Positions 46,151 to 57,542 of a DNA stretch of 64,000 bases are shown in pieces. Made by a program: the position numbers and the translations under genes. The notes below the pieces were generated by a model. That model was not told the origin of the DNA. It saw nothing but the letters and a program-made list of their open reading frames with translations, and made no database searches. Location: NCBI GenBank assembly GCA_949361645.1, contig OX442416.1, positions 2,658,146-2,722,145 of the forward strand, in the 5' to 3' direction. The stretch is from Spongilla lacustris (lineage: Eukaryota; Porifera; Demospongiae; Spongillida; Spongillidae). Each line of letters starts with the position of its first letter. Within the stretch, counting starts at the first letter, position 1.

Positions 46151-46440
46151 CATGGGCGTCCCAAGCTTTTCTGAAAGAAGGGGGGGGGGGGGGGGGGGGG
46201 GGGGGTTGCTGGCCGTTTTCGGCCTATTATAATGCACTTTGCGTATATGCCCCAGTCCCAGTACGCGCCCGTTAGTACGCGATACTGAATTAACTTGGGC
46301 CCATTTTGGCAAAACGAAGTACACTGCACTGTTAATACTTTCACTTTAATTAGAATGGGGGGGGGGGGGGGGGGGGTTTCAGTACCGAAGGAGGGGGCCA
46401 TGCCCCCCCCCCCCCCATTCCCTTCCTGGGGACGCCCATG
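46151..46440. mobile_element. Short TIR element with internal poly-G/poly-C runs
   Basis: Perfect 11-bp inverted ends, CATGGGCGTCC / GGACGCCCATG. Runs of G (about 46181-46205 and 46358-46376) and C (about 46403-46416) lie inside. It is non-coding; G-run frames giving polyglycine or polyproline are artefacts. Confidence 0.7.
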
Positions 46441-48920
46441 AATAAGGAATAATGAAAATGAACCGCCCGCCCCCATAACTTGAGTGTCCTATTGAAATGG
46501 GAAGCAAGGAATTTTATTGGAGTGGCCTAAATATGCTTGTCATAATGCTAAAAAGGTGTCGATTTATGTATGCTAAGCCATTTCCACTAACTAGTGAGGT
46601 ATATGCAGAGGAAAAGAATCTGTTGGTGAATTAAAACACTCATTCCTCGCGTTCAGTGTTCAGATGTGTACCTTTTTATGAAAATAAAAGTGGATTTTAT
46701 AGCGACATTTTGAAACACCTGGTCATAAAAAGGTGTCTGATATGTGACTCCACGTCCACGACAAAGTCGCTAGCTATATTAAACGTAATTTTCCCCACTC
46801 TTTCTTCAACCTCAGATCCGATGCAATTTGAATGATACCCGGCATCGTCCTAGCAATATTACTATAGAGACCAGATACCGGTGTCGGAGGCATGGCTGTC
46901 CCCCTGGAAAAAATGTCTCCCCGGACATTGGTGCCTGTCCTCCTCTAAATGATATGCATGTATTTTTCATCATTTATAATGTAACTATACTAAGCTGAAA
47001 TTAAACAACATGCATGCATGCAAACTTACACATGCATATAGTTAGCAGGCGTTTGTTTCACACATGCATACACGACGCAGGCTCGATAGATGGAGAGAGC
47101 GGATTCGAAGCCGCTCACATGGTCCTAGCTCGAGGGCAGCCTTGAAGTAATGTTCCTCTTGCATAGTCCTAATCAGCGGAGAGTATTTTCTCTCCTTTCG
47201 TGGCCATAAGGTGCATGTACCTCTACTGCAGATGGTGGTTTAACTACATATAACTCTCTTATCACAGCTATTGACTTGACATGCACACCTATAAATTTAA
47301 TGGAATTATTTGCATGACATGACTTATACTTCTCTTAATATACAGACCGGTGATTAATGCAGACCACACAAATTACTTGCCAGGTTATATTTATATAATA
47401 ATTTATATAATAATTATATCTATAAGCATGCATTATATAAGTTACAGAGTGGAATGTAATATGAGAAGACCATATATACCCAGTGCAGCCACTTCAAGCT
47501 CTTGTATATGAAGATATACATTCGCGATTCTGACCAGCATCTACAATCTGATCACCATGCATGCACTTTAATAGTAATCACTTTATTATCTTCTGTTGTC
47601 AGCCTCATTATACCCATGCAGTGTTGGACTTCATCTTTCAGATCTAGAGCCATGCAGAGGAACATAACTTTCTCCTTCAATTGGTAGTCGACATGCATGG
47701 TACAGTTTTACATTTATTATTACTATTTTGTCGCATCAGTTTAGCAAGAACAATTTTATTTAAAAAGTATTGCACTTTGATTGAATTTAGTTCCCTGTCT
47801 CCTAGGAAAAAATTCTGCATGGAGAATGCTTAGGCTTCTCGATGAATACTGAAGTTCTTGCAGTAAATTTTGCATCCATTGCTAGCTATAGGAATTAAGA
47901 AAAAGCTAATGTATAGGATCATCGTTTATAGGTGATATAGAGACGCAGCTAGCTGATCATGGTGATACATGGGGTACCTAATGCATGCAGGTGATCTATG
48001 TCAGGAGATGGACAAAATAATGTATCAGAGGTTGATGGTGATTATAAAGTGAAACATATAGGTTGTGTGGTGACTCTTTTTTTCATTGTTGGTATTCAAA
48101 ATATCCCCTCAAGTAAAGACGACCAGGTCTTTGTTTTCATCTGCACGCATTTCTCTAGTATATTCTGATGCATATATGTGCTTTCACATTATAAATGCAC
48201 GCGCTTTGCGTAGGACCGTTTGTGGCGGGGGCGGACCAAATATGCTGACATTTATAAACTGCTATAAATGGCTAACAGCTTTCTAATTGCGCATTCCATA
48301 CAGAAAATACCAGGTAGTAGTCAAGTAAATTTCGGCTTCAGATGATGCATGCAGAGTTTTCTACAGGTGCCTTGTACCCAGTGAGGACATACATTAACAG
48401 GTATAACTTGTATAAGTATTACTGATTATATCGCATGCAGCTAAGTATTATATATTTCGTACATTGTTTTTTTTTTTTTCATAAGAAGAACCGATAGCAA
48501 ATTTGCTGAACGTGTGTAACACTTAATTGACTATAAAAAGTCTAATCAATTTTTCAGGTTTATGGCTGCTGCACAATAGGGGCACCAAAATACTAAGAGG
48601 GAAAAATTAACCTATACATGTGCAGCAAAGCTCCCCTCCCCCCCCCCCCCCCCCCCCCCCCCCCCAACCATGCACACACACTTTTAGCTTCGCCTAACTA
48701 AATAATACACTGTACAGCCCTATGCATTTTGATGAGGTGATGGCGCATGCATGGATTTTTGTGGACTTTATGTCCGTGCAGTACGGGCGTGACGTAGTTA
48801 GAAGTTACGATTATAGGTGGTGCAAGACTATAGGAAAAGCGAAAAAGGAAATCGATTTCCAACCGATTTCTGCATATGAATAGTGATTATTTCGATAAAA
48901 CGAAATTCTGAAAGCGGTTG

Positions 48921-49200
48921 ATCTCAGTAGCGGATCTAGGCGGTTTAATTCCTCCTCCCCTCTCCCCACAGGCCCTTACATGTACCTTGTGCATATACCT
49001 TTATTTGTGTGAGACTGTGAGTGTGTGTGTGTGGGGGGGGGGGGGGGGGGGGACCACGGGGCCCCACTGAAGTACTATACCAGAGATAACATATTTTCTC
49101 TGCACCCTCCAATCGGCGGACGACACTTTTTGTATCGAGCCTCAGCGGACAGCAACAAATTCTTCCAATATAAAATCGTATATCCGCCCTAGTACTCAAT
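48921..49200. mobile_element. Possible degenerate TIR element with poly-G run
   Basis: The left end AGTAGCGGATCTAGGCGG faces a right end whose complement reads GAGTACTAGGGCGGATATAC. A G-run at 49032-49051 lies inside. The inverted match is imperfect, so the call rests partly on the same layout as 3195-3481 and 46151-46440. Confidence 0.35.
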
Positions 49201-49392
49201 GCATATATAGTCGAGCGAATAGATAACAGTTAAAACATAAAAAAAACGTACATTCAACTTTGTCGTCAAATTTACTAGACAAATTACATGCATGAAATTA
49301 TATCACATGGGATTTATCTCTTCACGTGATCAGCAAAATTACACCTACGTATCACATGGTTCACCACGAGGTTGAATTATTGCGCGAACAAG

Positions 49393-52300
49393 ATGGAAAA
49401 GAATGGTGCCGAAGCAGCTTTTTATCAAACCTTAAAAGACCTACTTCATTCTTATGAAGATTTCAAAAACAAGGTTTGTGCATGCATGAATTGCCATTCG
49501 GAAAATAACTGGTCAGATGAGTAAGAAAGGCCGGTATAGTGCATGCTTCACCCGCTGCATAGCACGCGCATGCATGCATGCATGCGCTTTTTAAATGCTA
49601 TAGTAAATTATCAACTGACGTGCTTGTATCTGCTTTTTTGCTAAACGGCATGCACGCGCGCGTGTGAACTGCTGATAAAAGTAAAAGGCGAGTGTTTTTT
49701 TTTAGCTGTATTATAGCGTGGTGACATACGCAGGAATCAGCAGGACTAGAGAAAACAATTTGTATAAGTGCATTGCAGGCAGTGGGCACATTTGGGACGA
49801 CTTCCTGCCGAGTTGTCGCATGAACTCATGATCAATTAGTATGGTAAAAAGTTAAGTAACCCTTTGCGATGATTTGCGAAACTTTTAGCCGGCCTCGAGA
49901 CATTTTTGAAAGTTGCCACTATTTAATATCGCATCATGTAGCAGTCTTGATCTTTATCTCTACGCTTGGGGAGGGATATTCTCAGATATTATTCATACAT
50001 GCGTGTAAGTTAATTTTATTACGCATGCGTGAAAGATGGGGGGTGGTCCACGGGGAGGTACTGTGGTAACTCTAATATTATTCATACAAGCGAACTGTAT
50101 GAGTAAACAAGTTATTTACGCGTACATGTAAGGGTCATAGTCTCGGCCCCAGACCCTTCGCAGCAGTGGATGCATGGATTACATCACAGCTACGCGAAAA
50201 CAGGTCTTCGAGCATGCGGGTTCACCTATTTTTCATGTGATATCTCACGTGAGTTGTACTTGAAAACAACAGTTTTTCAGGATCGAACAGGTGCATTTGC
50301 CAGTCTTCTCACCGGCAGCGGCAATTGATTGTGCTTTTGGGTTTTACTCGCTGTGAGAAATAGGTACGCATGCATACACGTCAGAGATAGACAGGAGGTT
50401 TTGTTGTGCTTAAGAGCTTGATTAGCACCTGAGGCAGGATTCTTTCACCCTAAGCGGTTTTAGTGAGCGATTTGAGCATGCAAAACAGCTAGTTTTGACC
50501 TTTTGCGCTAAATTTCGCCTATAACGTTGTTAACCTTGCACTTTGTATTTCGCTAAAAGCTATACATTATTTGGCCTTATTTTTAGATTCTAGCGAGAAT
50601 ACATGTAGAATCTACATCAGTTGGGTTAAACGCCTCGTATAGAAATAGGATTGAAACGTTGCCGTCGTTGGCAGAATGTGACAGGTAGAAATGATTAAGC
50701 TAAAATCATACGGCGCAAGCGAATTGCGCATTAATTTATATTCCTGGTCGCATTGTTGTGATGTAATCCATCCGCTGCTGCGAACGGGGATACCTCTACT
50801 TTTGTATGAACTTGCTAACACGTATTTATACTTGCTTGCATGCATGTATAAATAAAAGTTGCATGCCAATATACACTGCTAAAAACAAAGAGTGGATTTA
50901 ATCTATTGAAGATTAAACCACCATCGTAAATTGATTAGATTAAATCGTTTTTGACTGTGGTTTAATCTTCAATAGATTAAATCTCACTCTTTGTTTTTTG
51001 CAGTGTATAGTTTTTTAGCCTATACTTTTACATGGTACAAAACATGCACTGCATGGTTCTTTATTTAATAGAGTCAGAATCAATTGGAATCACTGCCTCT
51101 GGAAAGAGCTGTGCAAGAGCCTTCTGGTTCTCAGGGATCACTAGATCCTTCCAGGCCTATGCAAAGTCCTTCTGGGCCCATGCAAGGTACTTCTGGGCCC
51201 ATACAAGGTCCTTCTGGGTTCATGCAAGGTCCTTCTGGGCTCATGCAAGATTCGTCTGGGCCCAACCAAGGTTCTTCGGGGCTCATGCAAGGTTCATCTG
51301 GGCCCATGCAAAGTCCTTCTGGTATGCAAGGTTCATCTGGGCCCATGCAGGGTTCTTCTGGGTTCATGCAAGGTTCTTCTGGGCCCATGCAAGGTTGTTC
51401 TGGGCTCATGCAAGGTCCTTCTGGTATGCAAGGTTCATCTGGGCCCATGCAGGGTTCTTCTGGGTTCATGCAAGGTCCTTCTGGGCTCATGCAAGGTCCT
51501 TCTGGGCTCATGCAAGGTTCATCTGGCCCCATGCAAAGTTGTTCTGGGCTCATGCAAGGTCCTTCTGGTATGCAAGGTCCTTCTGGTATGCAAGGTCCTT
51601 CTGGTATGCAAGGTCCTTCTGGTATGCAAGGTCCTTCTGGTATGCAAGGTCCTTCTGGTATGCAAGGTCCTTCTGGTATGCAAGGTCCTTCTGGTATGCA
51701 AGGTCCTTCTGGTATGCAAGGTCCTTCTGGTATGCAAGGTCCTTCTGGTATGCAAGGTTCATCTGGGCCCATGCAGGGTTCTTCTGGGTTCATGCAAGGT
51801 CCTTCTGGGCTCATGCAAGGTCCTTCTGGGCTCATGCAAGGTCCTTCTGGGCTCATGCAAGGTCCTTCTGGGCTCATGCAAGGTCCTTCTGGGCTCATGC
51901 AAGGTCCTTCTGGGCTCATGCAAGGTTCATCTGGCCCCATGCAAAGTTGTTCTGGTATGCTAGGTTCACCTGGGCCCATGCAGGGTCCTTCTGGGTTCAT
52001 GCAAGGTCCTTCTGGGTCTCAGGGGTCACTGCCCAGGAAAGATCCATCATGGTCGCAGAAAAGGTCAAATCTTAAGAGCCCTCACCAGGAGATTGGGAAA
52101 GTGTTCGGTTATAAAAGGCACCAATTGTCCACACTTGTACCAGCAAAAAAGACTGCAAAAGCATTGTATTGGAAAAAGTTAACCACTTTGCTTACATCAA
52201 CGCAGCAAGATGTATGCCCTAACACTGCTGAGAAAATCAAATTAGCATCAAAAGGGATGGCAAACATTGAGTTAACATTTGAGATTGACGGTGATGTTAA

Positions 52301-52997
52301 CCATATACACGAAATCATCATGAATACTTTTCCTGCTCTGCAGGATTGTGGAGGTTATTCATTGTTGGTGGCCAGTGGTTGTAGCCTGATAATGATTAAG
52401 CCACCCGAAAGTGGCTATACAGTTAAATATTTAAGAGATATTATCCATCGTGGAATACTCTACATTCGGCCCCTGCAGAAGAACATTTATGATGACTCCG
52501 CAGAACCAAGCTCTGAAATGGTAAGTTTATTCAGTTAACTGACTATGGCTACTGACTTTATTTTTAATTAAAGGCTATCTCTCACCAACCAAAAGAGACT
52601 TGTTTCAAGTGCCACATAGAAATGGAGATTGGAGATTTGCATGAACATCTCAAAGCATGCTCCAAATCACAGTAGGTTGATGCAAATTTAATTAAAATGG
52701 TATAATCAACAGCAGATAGGCACTTGGTAATGAAGAATAGTTAACCTTATTTTGTCAATTTCCCTTTAGAAGTTTATGTGATTCGGATGATGATGATTGT
52801 TTCCCAAATATTTTCAAACCAAAAGGGGTAAGATTTGTACATAGCTGAAATGTGAAATGAAATGTTAAGTGCATGGATATTTGTATAAATACATATTTTT
52901 TTAGGATCATATGAGGACACTGTTTCATTATGATATATTTTTACAGAATCAACAAGAAAAAATCAATACCTCACATTCTACAAGGACTCCGACTATC
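49393..52997 (+). CDS. HECT-type E3 ubiquitin ligase, N-terminal part (block 1 of 3)
   Basis: Exons: 49393-49473, 51072-52520, 52574-52671, 52770-52827, 52947-52997, all GT-AG with agreeing phases. Exon 1 encodes MEKNGAEAAFYQTLKDLL. Exon 2 encodes about 290 residues of PSGLMQG/PSGMQG repeats, probably disordered. A conserved region follows: LASKGMANIELTFEIDG, then PPESGYTVKYLRD and ILYIRPLQKN, resembling the segment before the HECT domain in G2E3-like ligases of invertebrates and fish. Exon 3 has a UBZ/C2HC-type finger, CFKCHIEMEIGDLHEHLKAC. The frame leaves exon 5 in phase 0, matching the UIM exon on the opposite strand. E3 ligases of this class transfer ubiquitin through a catalytic cysteine, here encoded at 57.4 kb. 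Confidence 0.8.
50872..51007. mobile_element. Palindromic MITE in HECT intron 1
   Basis: 136 bp with about 50-bp near-perfect inverted halves: TACACTGCTAAAAACAAAGA on the left and its complement ending 51007. It is probably flanked by TA. It has no coding capacity. Confidence 0.9.
51149..52018 (+). repeat. Coding minisatellite of 18- and 21-bp units
   Basis: Units GGTCCTTCTGGTATGCAA (18 bp, PSGMQG, about 12 in a row from 51560) and GGTCCTTCTGGGCTCATGCA-A (21 bp, PSGLMQG), with TCATCTGGGCCCATGCA variants. All units are multiples of three, so the array stays open in more than one frame on both strands. Length is likely to vary between alleles. Confidence 0.95.
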
Positions 52998-54928
52998 GTA
53001 AGGTGAGGACATTACTAAGTCTACTTACAGTGTTATGCCCCCCTCCCCCCCCCCCCCCCCCCCAGCAAACTGATATTGCTTTACCATAGAGTATGTACTA
53101 AGCCCCCACCTTGACCTGCACGAAAAAAATGGCTCATATTTAAAGGAGTATTGTCGTAATTACTAAGACTCGAGTGTACATGTTGGGAAAGAAATGGTAC
53201 TCTGGCAGCACGCATGTTGAATGCAACTCAATAAACTAGAGTTTTAGATTGTTTGGTATTTGCTTAACTAGGTTAAAAAATTAAGTGTTTAATTAACTTT
53301 AGTTATTTAAAAGTGTTGTGTTCATTTGTATACACCCGATATATGACACCCGTAACGACTGCCCAAGATGAGGAAAAGCTAGCACATTTCATGACAGCTG
53401 TTGACTCGATGATACTAGTTGAAAACAAGAAGCACCCAAAGTCAGTTACTTATCTCTGAGCTCGATGTGTACTTAAAATCAACAAATGAGGACAGGAAAA
53501 TCTGTGCCTTTTGAATATGGTCACTACACCCAAATTAACCAAGCAGCTGGAATAAAGCTTTCACTGTTTTTATGTTTTTAAATTACATTTTCTACTCTTA
53601 TGTCATGTTTATTAATATTGGTACCCGACCTTAGTAAATTCAGTTGGTTTATGGTAAAATTCATAATACCTCTAAATAAATTGCATTAGATTTCCAAAGA
53701 TAATATGACAGTTTGTTTCAGTCTTCATATTAAATTAACAGAAAGCATAGTTTGAATAATACATGGATAATTTTGAAATAGAAAAAAAAATTCATCAGCC
53801 GCATGTAGTTTTTTAACATTCAAATGTGTTGTTCAGTTTACATTGTCATATATTAAATGTTCCATTTAATAGGCATGACAGGAAAGACAATTGGCCTCTT
53901 CATACCACAGAACCGCCCTGTATCACCATATCAGATGCAAGTTTAAGATGCATGTCATGTATAAGATTTAATTATAATTTCATCCTACCTGTAACATTAT
54001 CATCATCCAAATTAGATGATAAATTAATATCATTAAATGCTTTTTCAGTCATTTATAAACAATGTGTTATCAAATTATTGACTTCACTCAAAAACCTTTA
54101 ACACTATGAATTAGCTACCATCAGAGGACATATACATAACAAATTTTGTAATTATCCACATGAATGTTTATTTGCTCCTAGCTTGTCCATGTAGTCATTT
54201 ATAAATTCAGGTAATTAACGCCTATTTCTCCAGTCAGCAATTTAAATGGAACAACCCCATCAAGGGTTGAGATATAGAATACCCCTATTAAGTGTAAAAG
54301 TTGTGGATTTTTTTAAATAGGAGAACATATGTTATTTCCTGCACTTGGGTGTGAAAATGAGAATTTTCTACAGATATTAAGGACCCATGCATTCTCGAGG
54401 ATGGATTACATTACCACTATGCTTATTTCAGCATGGATTATAATGCATTTATGCTATTAAAGCAAGCATAGCAGTAATGTAATCTATTTGCTTCTGCTAA
54501 CTGGTCCTGGGGTATTAACTAGCCTTGAGAGTACAGAGGTTTAGCATTCTCATTTTCATATCCAAGCAAGGAAAATAACATTTTTTTTGTGGAAGCTATT
54601 AAAAAATTATAGCTTTGTATAAAAAAATCCACAACTTTTTTTTGCTTCATTGGGGGTATTCTATATCCAATCCCTTAACAGGAATTTTTAATTTAAATCG
54701 CTGATTGAACTAAAGAGAAGTAGGTCTTGGTTACTCCACTTTATAGATGACTGTGGACAAAGAGCAAAAGAACATATCTTTATGTCCAACCTTAAATTAA
54801 AGGTTTTAGACTTGCAATATGCATGTTACAGAGAAATGCGATATTTTATAGCTACATCAAAATTATAATCGACAATGTAACAATTATGTCTTTATTACTG
54901 ATCATGGTTTGTGCTTTTATATACATAC
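52998..54928. other. Left breakpoint interval of the HECT gene inversion
   Basis: The interval lies between the last + strand exon of block 1 and the nearest minus-strand exon. It contains a poly-C run (about 53040-53062) and a 477-bp palindromic element (54231-54707), and is otherwise AT-rich non-coding DNA. One junction of the inversion should lie here; I could not see a repeat shared in inverse orientation with 56895-57164. Confidence 0.5.
54231..54707. mobile_element. Palindromic MITE-like element (about 477 bp)
   Basis: Left half (CAGCAATTTAAAT ... GATATAGAATACCCC ... AGTTGTGGATTTTTT) and right half are inverted copies around about 54460. The centre includes a variant of a dispersed word (GGATGGATTACATTACCACT) facing its complement. 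Confidence 0.75.
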
Positions 54929-56894
54929 CTGCACTGGGTTCCTTCGTGTTTAATGTGAATGTCTCTTGAAACAGTGTAGCATGACTGCAAATGGTGTTGT
55001 GCACGTTCAGTGCTCTTAGTCCCTCCACAAGCTGATCCAATTCAGCTTTGGCATTTAAGATGACATTCTGCATTGCAAATGTTTGCATGATTGATTCCTT
55101 TTCTGCCATGTTTATTTCAGTGACATAAATCCCACATTTATTCAATAGATTTACAAGCCTATCAGCATCTGTCAAACTGTTCAGATTCGCTATCTAAATG
55201 TACATAAAATGACCAAATATGAAAATTTGTATAGTAATTTTTTTAACAATAAGCTATATTTGTACACAATACATAATATGCATATATCCTCCCCCTCCCC
55301 CGTCCAAAAAAATATTACCCCCAAAGGCACATACCTCGCTATATATTGTTTTACATTAGAAGGTAGGTCGTCAGTTTGAAAACAATTGTTGCCAGCTCAC
55401 TACCACAAATGTATTTGTATATTGGAACAGACATTAGATTAAATCCATTGCCACTTGATACAAGAGAGATGGCCATATATTGTCCCATTCGAAAATAAAC
55501 CCGATCCTGTGAAGAATTTATATTAAATGACAGTACACCTTACATAAGGGTAACAGTAGTATTTTAAAACATGGGGCAGTTTCGGAGGTGTTGTATTACA
55601 TACATAAAATTCCCTTAAGCTCTGTGCCAATATTGCTACATCCAATGCCTCATGTGGAAAAAAAAACTACCATAACTTTCAGCTTGACGACTTCAAATTC
55701 GGTTTGTGGGTAGAGAGGTCCTGCAACTATTGGATGTTTTTAATTATTGTCATGCGTGATTTGCATCAATGAATCTGGCAAATCATTTCCTGCTCAATGT
55801 ATCGGACAGGTGGTGATTATATGATTGGGGAATATTAATTGTTGTATTACCTTTCCTCTGGAAATTTATGGCAGGTTTGAACCCCTTAGGTAATCAGACA
55901 TTGTGATACTCCCATAGCAAAAACGCCCACATGCAATTTTAAAAACTTTCTTCTCAATTACCTTCCAGATCTGATAAGATACATTTCACTAGCATAAGAG
56001 GTTTATTGTATTGTACCTTCATCATATTTGAAGCATGTTAGTGGTTATGCACACAAAACAACAAGTTAGAAACGTCTCTAGCTTAATTGTATTAGTAATG
56101 CACACAACAGATTTTATCAGGCTTAGGAGTTGACAGCAGTTGTCATTGTGGACAGAAAACATAGAAACACTCTTCAGAGAGTAAACAGGCCTACCCACCT
56201 CACTATTTAAACACATGCATCATGTCATGGATGTAGGATTTTAGTTGAGTAAAAAGTAAGACAAGTGATTAGGGAAATTATATATTACTGGCCTACATTT
56301 AGCAAGTTTAGCCAAGTTAAGTAATATTTTATGAATACAATTTTTGTAATTACTTGCTTTTTACTCAACTGAAATCCTAAATCATCGGTTTTATATATCT
56401 TGTAGTAAATACATACCTTCAATGCAATAACATTGTGCCGTAAGGTCCCATTATTCCAAAAAGCATCTCTGAATTCTTTCCTCAATATAGTGAAAAATTC
56501 ACGTGTTAGTCCTCCAGCATCGATTCCCTTCTCTGAATCAAACTGAACCTATAAACATAAAACGAACCTTTTCAGTGGCACAATCTGGCAATGTACTTTG
56601 CCATTTAAAATCAATGCTCCAACAACAGAGAACAATGTGATTAGTACATACCACCATATTTTTTGTGGGAGTTACGTTTTGCTTAAGAGCATCCTCCAGT
56701 AATTGATTCCTTCTAACTTTAATCTCGAAATCACCATCTTTTATAAGACTTTTGAGGTTGTTTATGATATCTGCCATACTATAATGCAAGTTTAGGAATA
56801 ATATATATATGTACACATGCTATAATATTTACCATGAACTGTAATCTTCCTGCCTGCTAATCATTAACGCATATTTTAATTCACTGTCTTCATC
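54929..56894 (-). CDS. HECT-type E3 ubiquitin ligase, UIM and most of the HECT domain (block 2 of 3, inverted)
   Basis: Minus-strand exons in coding order: 56894-56833, 56778-56653, 56548-56417, 55506-55404, 55189-54929 (edges within 1-2 bp). The first encodes a ubiquitin-interacting motif, DEDSELKYALMISRQED. The next begin the HECT domain (VRRNQLLEDALKQNV, then GIDAGGLTREFF, a hallmark of the N-lobe). MGQYMAISLV and PIYKYICG continue the N-lobe, and the last exon covers GLRALNVHNTI and the run-up to the E2-binding and hinge regions. The catalytic-cysteine lobe is missing from this strand. Entry phase 0 fits the exit of block 1 and exit phase 1 fits the entry of block 3. Confidence 0.85.
55571..55960. 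mobile_element. Short, decayed relative of the giant foldback family A-C
   Basis: It starts ATGGGGCAGTTTCGGAGG, close to the end of element C (ATGGGACAGTTTCCGAG). It then has TTCAAATTCGGTTTGTGGGT and AGAGAGGTCC, hallmarks of the terminal block. From about 55858 a partial inverse terminal block follows (TTTATGGCAGGTTTGAACCC ... ACATTGTGATACT). About 390 bp are left, lying within an intron of the inverted HECT block. Confidence 0.7.
56234..56379. mobile_element. Small MITE in a HECT intron (about 146 bp)
   Basis: Inverted ends of about 24 bp: TAGGATTTTAGTTGAGTAAA on the left and the complement of TAGGATTTCAGTTGAGTAAA ending 56379. It lies in the intron between the minus-strand exons 56548-56417 and 55506-55404. 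Confidence 0.75.
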
Positions 56895-57164
56895 CTGAAA
56901 ATTGAACAGAAATGCAGATTTGGAACACGTATTGCAGAGCTACACTAGTTTAGTCTTTATTTATAAACTGCATACAATGTCAGTAAAACTGCTTACTGTA
57001 ATTATGTACCTAATGACATGCATTAATGGATCAAATGGTTAACAAGGGCACCAAATATGAATGTATTTTAATCTCTTACTATAATAACACTTACAAGTAT
57101 AAGAGCTGCATGCTATATAAGATTAAAGTGACTTGCAGCATCTTTTTAATTTTATTTTTTTTAG

Positions 57165-57484
57165 ATCAGATTCAAAACTTATTTGAAGTTAAATTTTCGA
57201 GTAGAAAAAGTAGCAGACAAGTAGAAGAAATAACCTATTTATGGTTTCAACAATACATCAGCAAGAGTGAAGGTAAATCATGATTGTGTTTGTGTAATAT
57301 TTATTCATACCATATTTATATATTCATAGGAGGCAAACTTAAGAACTTATTGCAATACTTCAGCGGTGATGACCATTTACCTACACCTACTGTTAAACCA
57401 ACACTCACGTTTTACGACACTGGGATATTTCCCACTGCTTCAACCTGTTCAATGGAACTTACACTGCCAACAGCCCTACACTGA
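57165..57484 (+). CDS. HECT-type E3 ubiquitin ligase, C-lobe with catalytic cysteine (block 3 of 3)
   Basis: Exons 57165-57272 and 57330-57484. The first supplies FEVKFSSRKSSRQVEE and YLWFQQYISKSE; the second YFSGDDHLP, PTLTFYD and FPTASTCSMELTLP. The TASTC cysteine is the thioester site of HECT ligases. A TGA stops the frame at 57484 just after LPTALH. The expected tail (EFESAMDKALEW, GGFG) is readable in the next frame up to a TAA at 57540-57542. A single-base indel near 57471-57477 has therefore removed about 24 residues, including the conserved near-terminal Phe. The acceptor phase matches the minus-strand exon ending at 54929. Confidence 0.85.
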
Positions 57485-57542
57485 ATTTGAGTCAGCAATG
57501 GACAAAGCTTTAGAGTGGAATGGGGGTTTTGGATGTCCTTAA

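Larger units (their letters stand above)
44390..49392. other. Gene-poor stretch between foldback D and the HECT gene
   Basis: No convincing exon was found. It contains an inverted partner (about 45600-45704) of a sequence at 42558-42640, the short TIR elements at 46151-46440 and 48921-49200, homopolymer C at about 48636-48665, and TGCATGCA words. Short frames here show no recognisable motif. Confidence 0.5.

Noticed and set aside
51032..52075. 347-codon frame with AHARSFW repeats and a minus-strand frame over the same region
   Set aside because: Both are by-products of a minisatellite with units divisible by three. The frame with splice sites and conserved flanks is the PSGLMQG one.
52827..53004. 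Alternative donor GTGAGG at 53003 for the fifth HECT exon
   Set aside because: It would leave phase 2, which does not fit the UIM exon. GTAAGG at 52998 leaves phase 0, which does.
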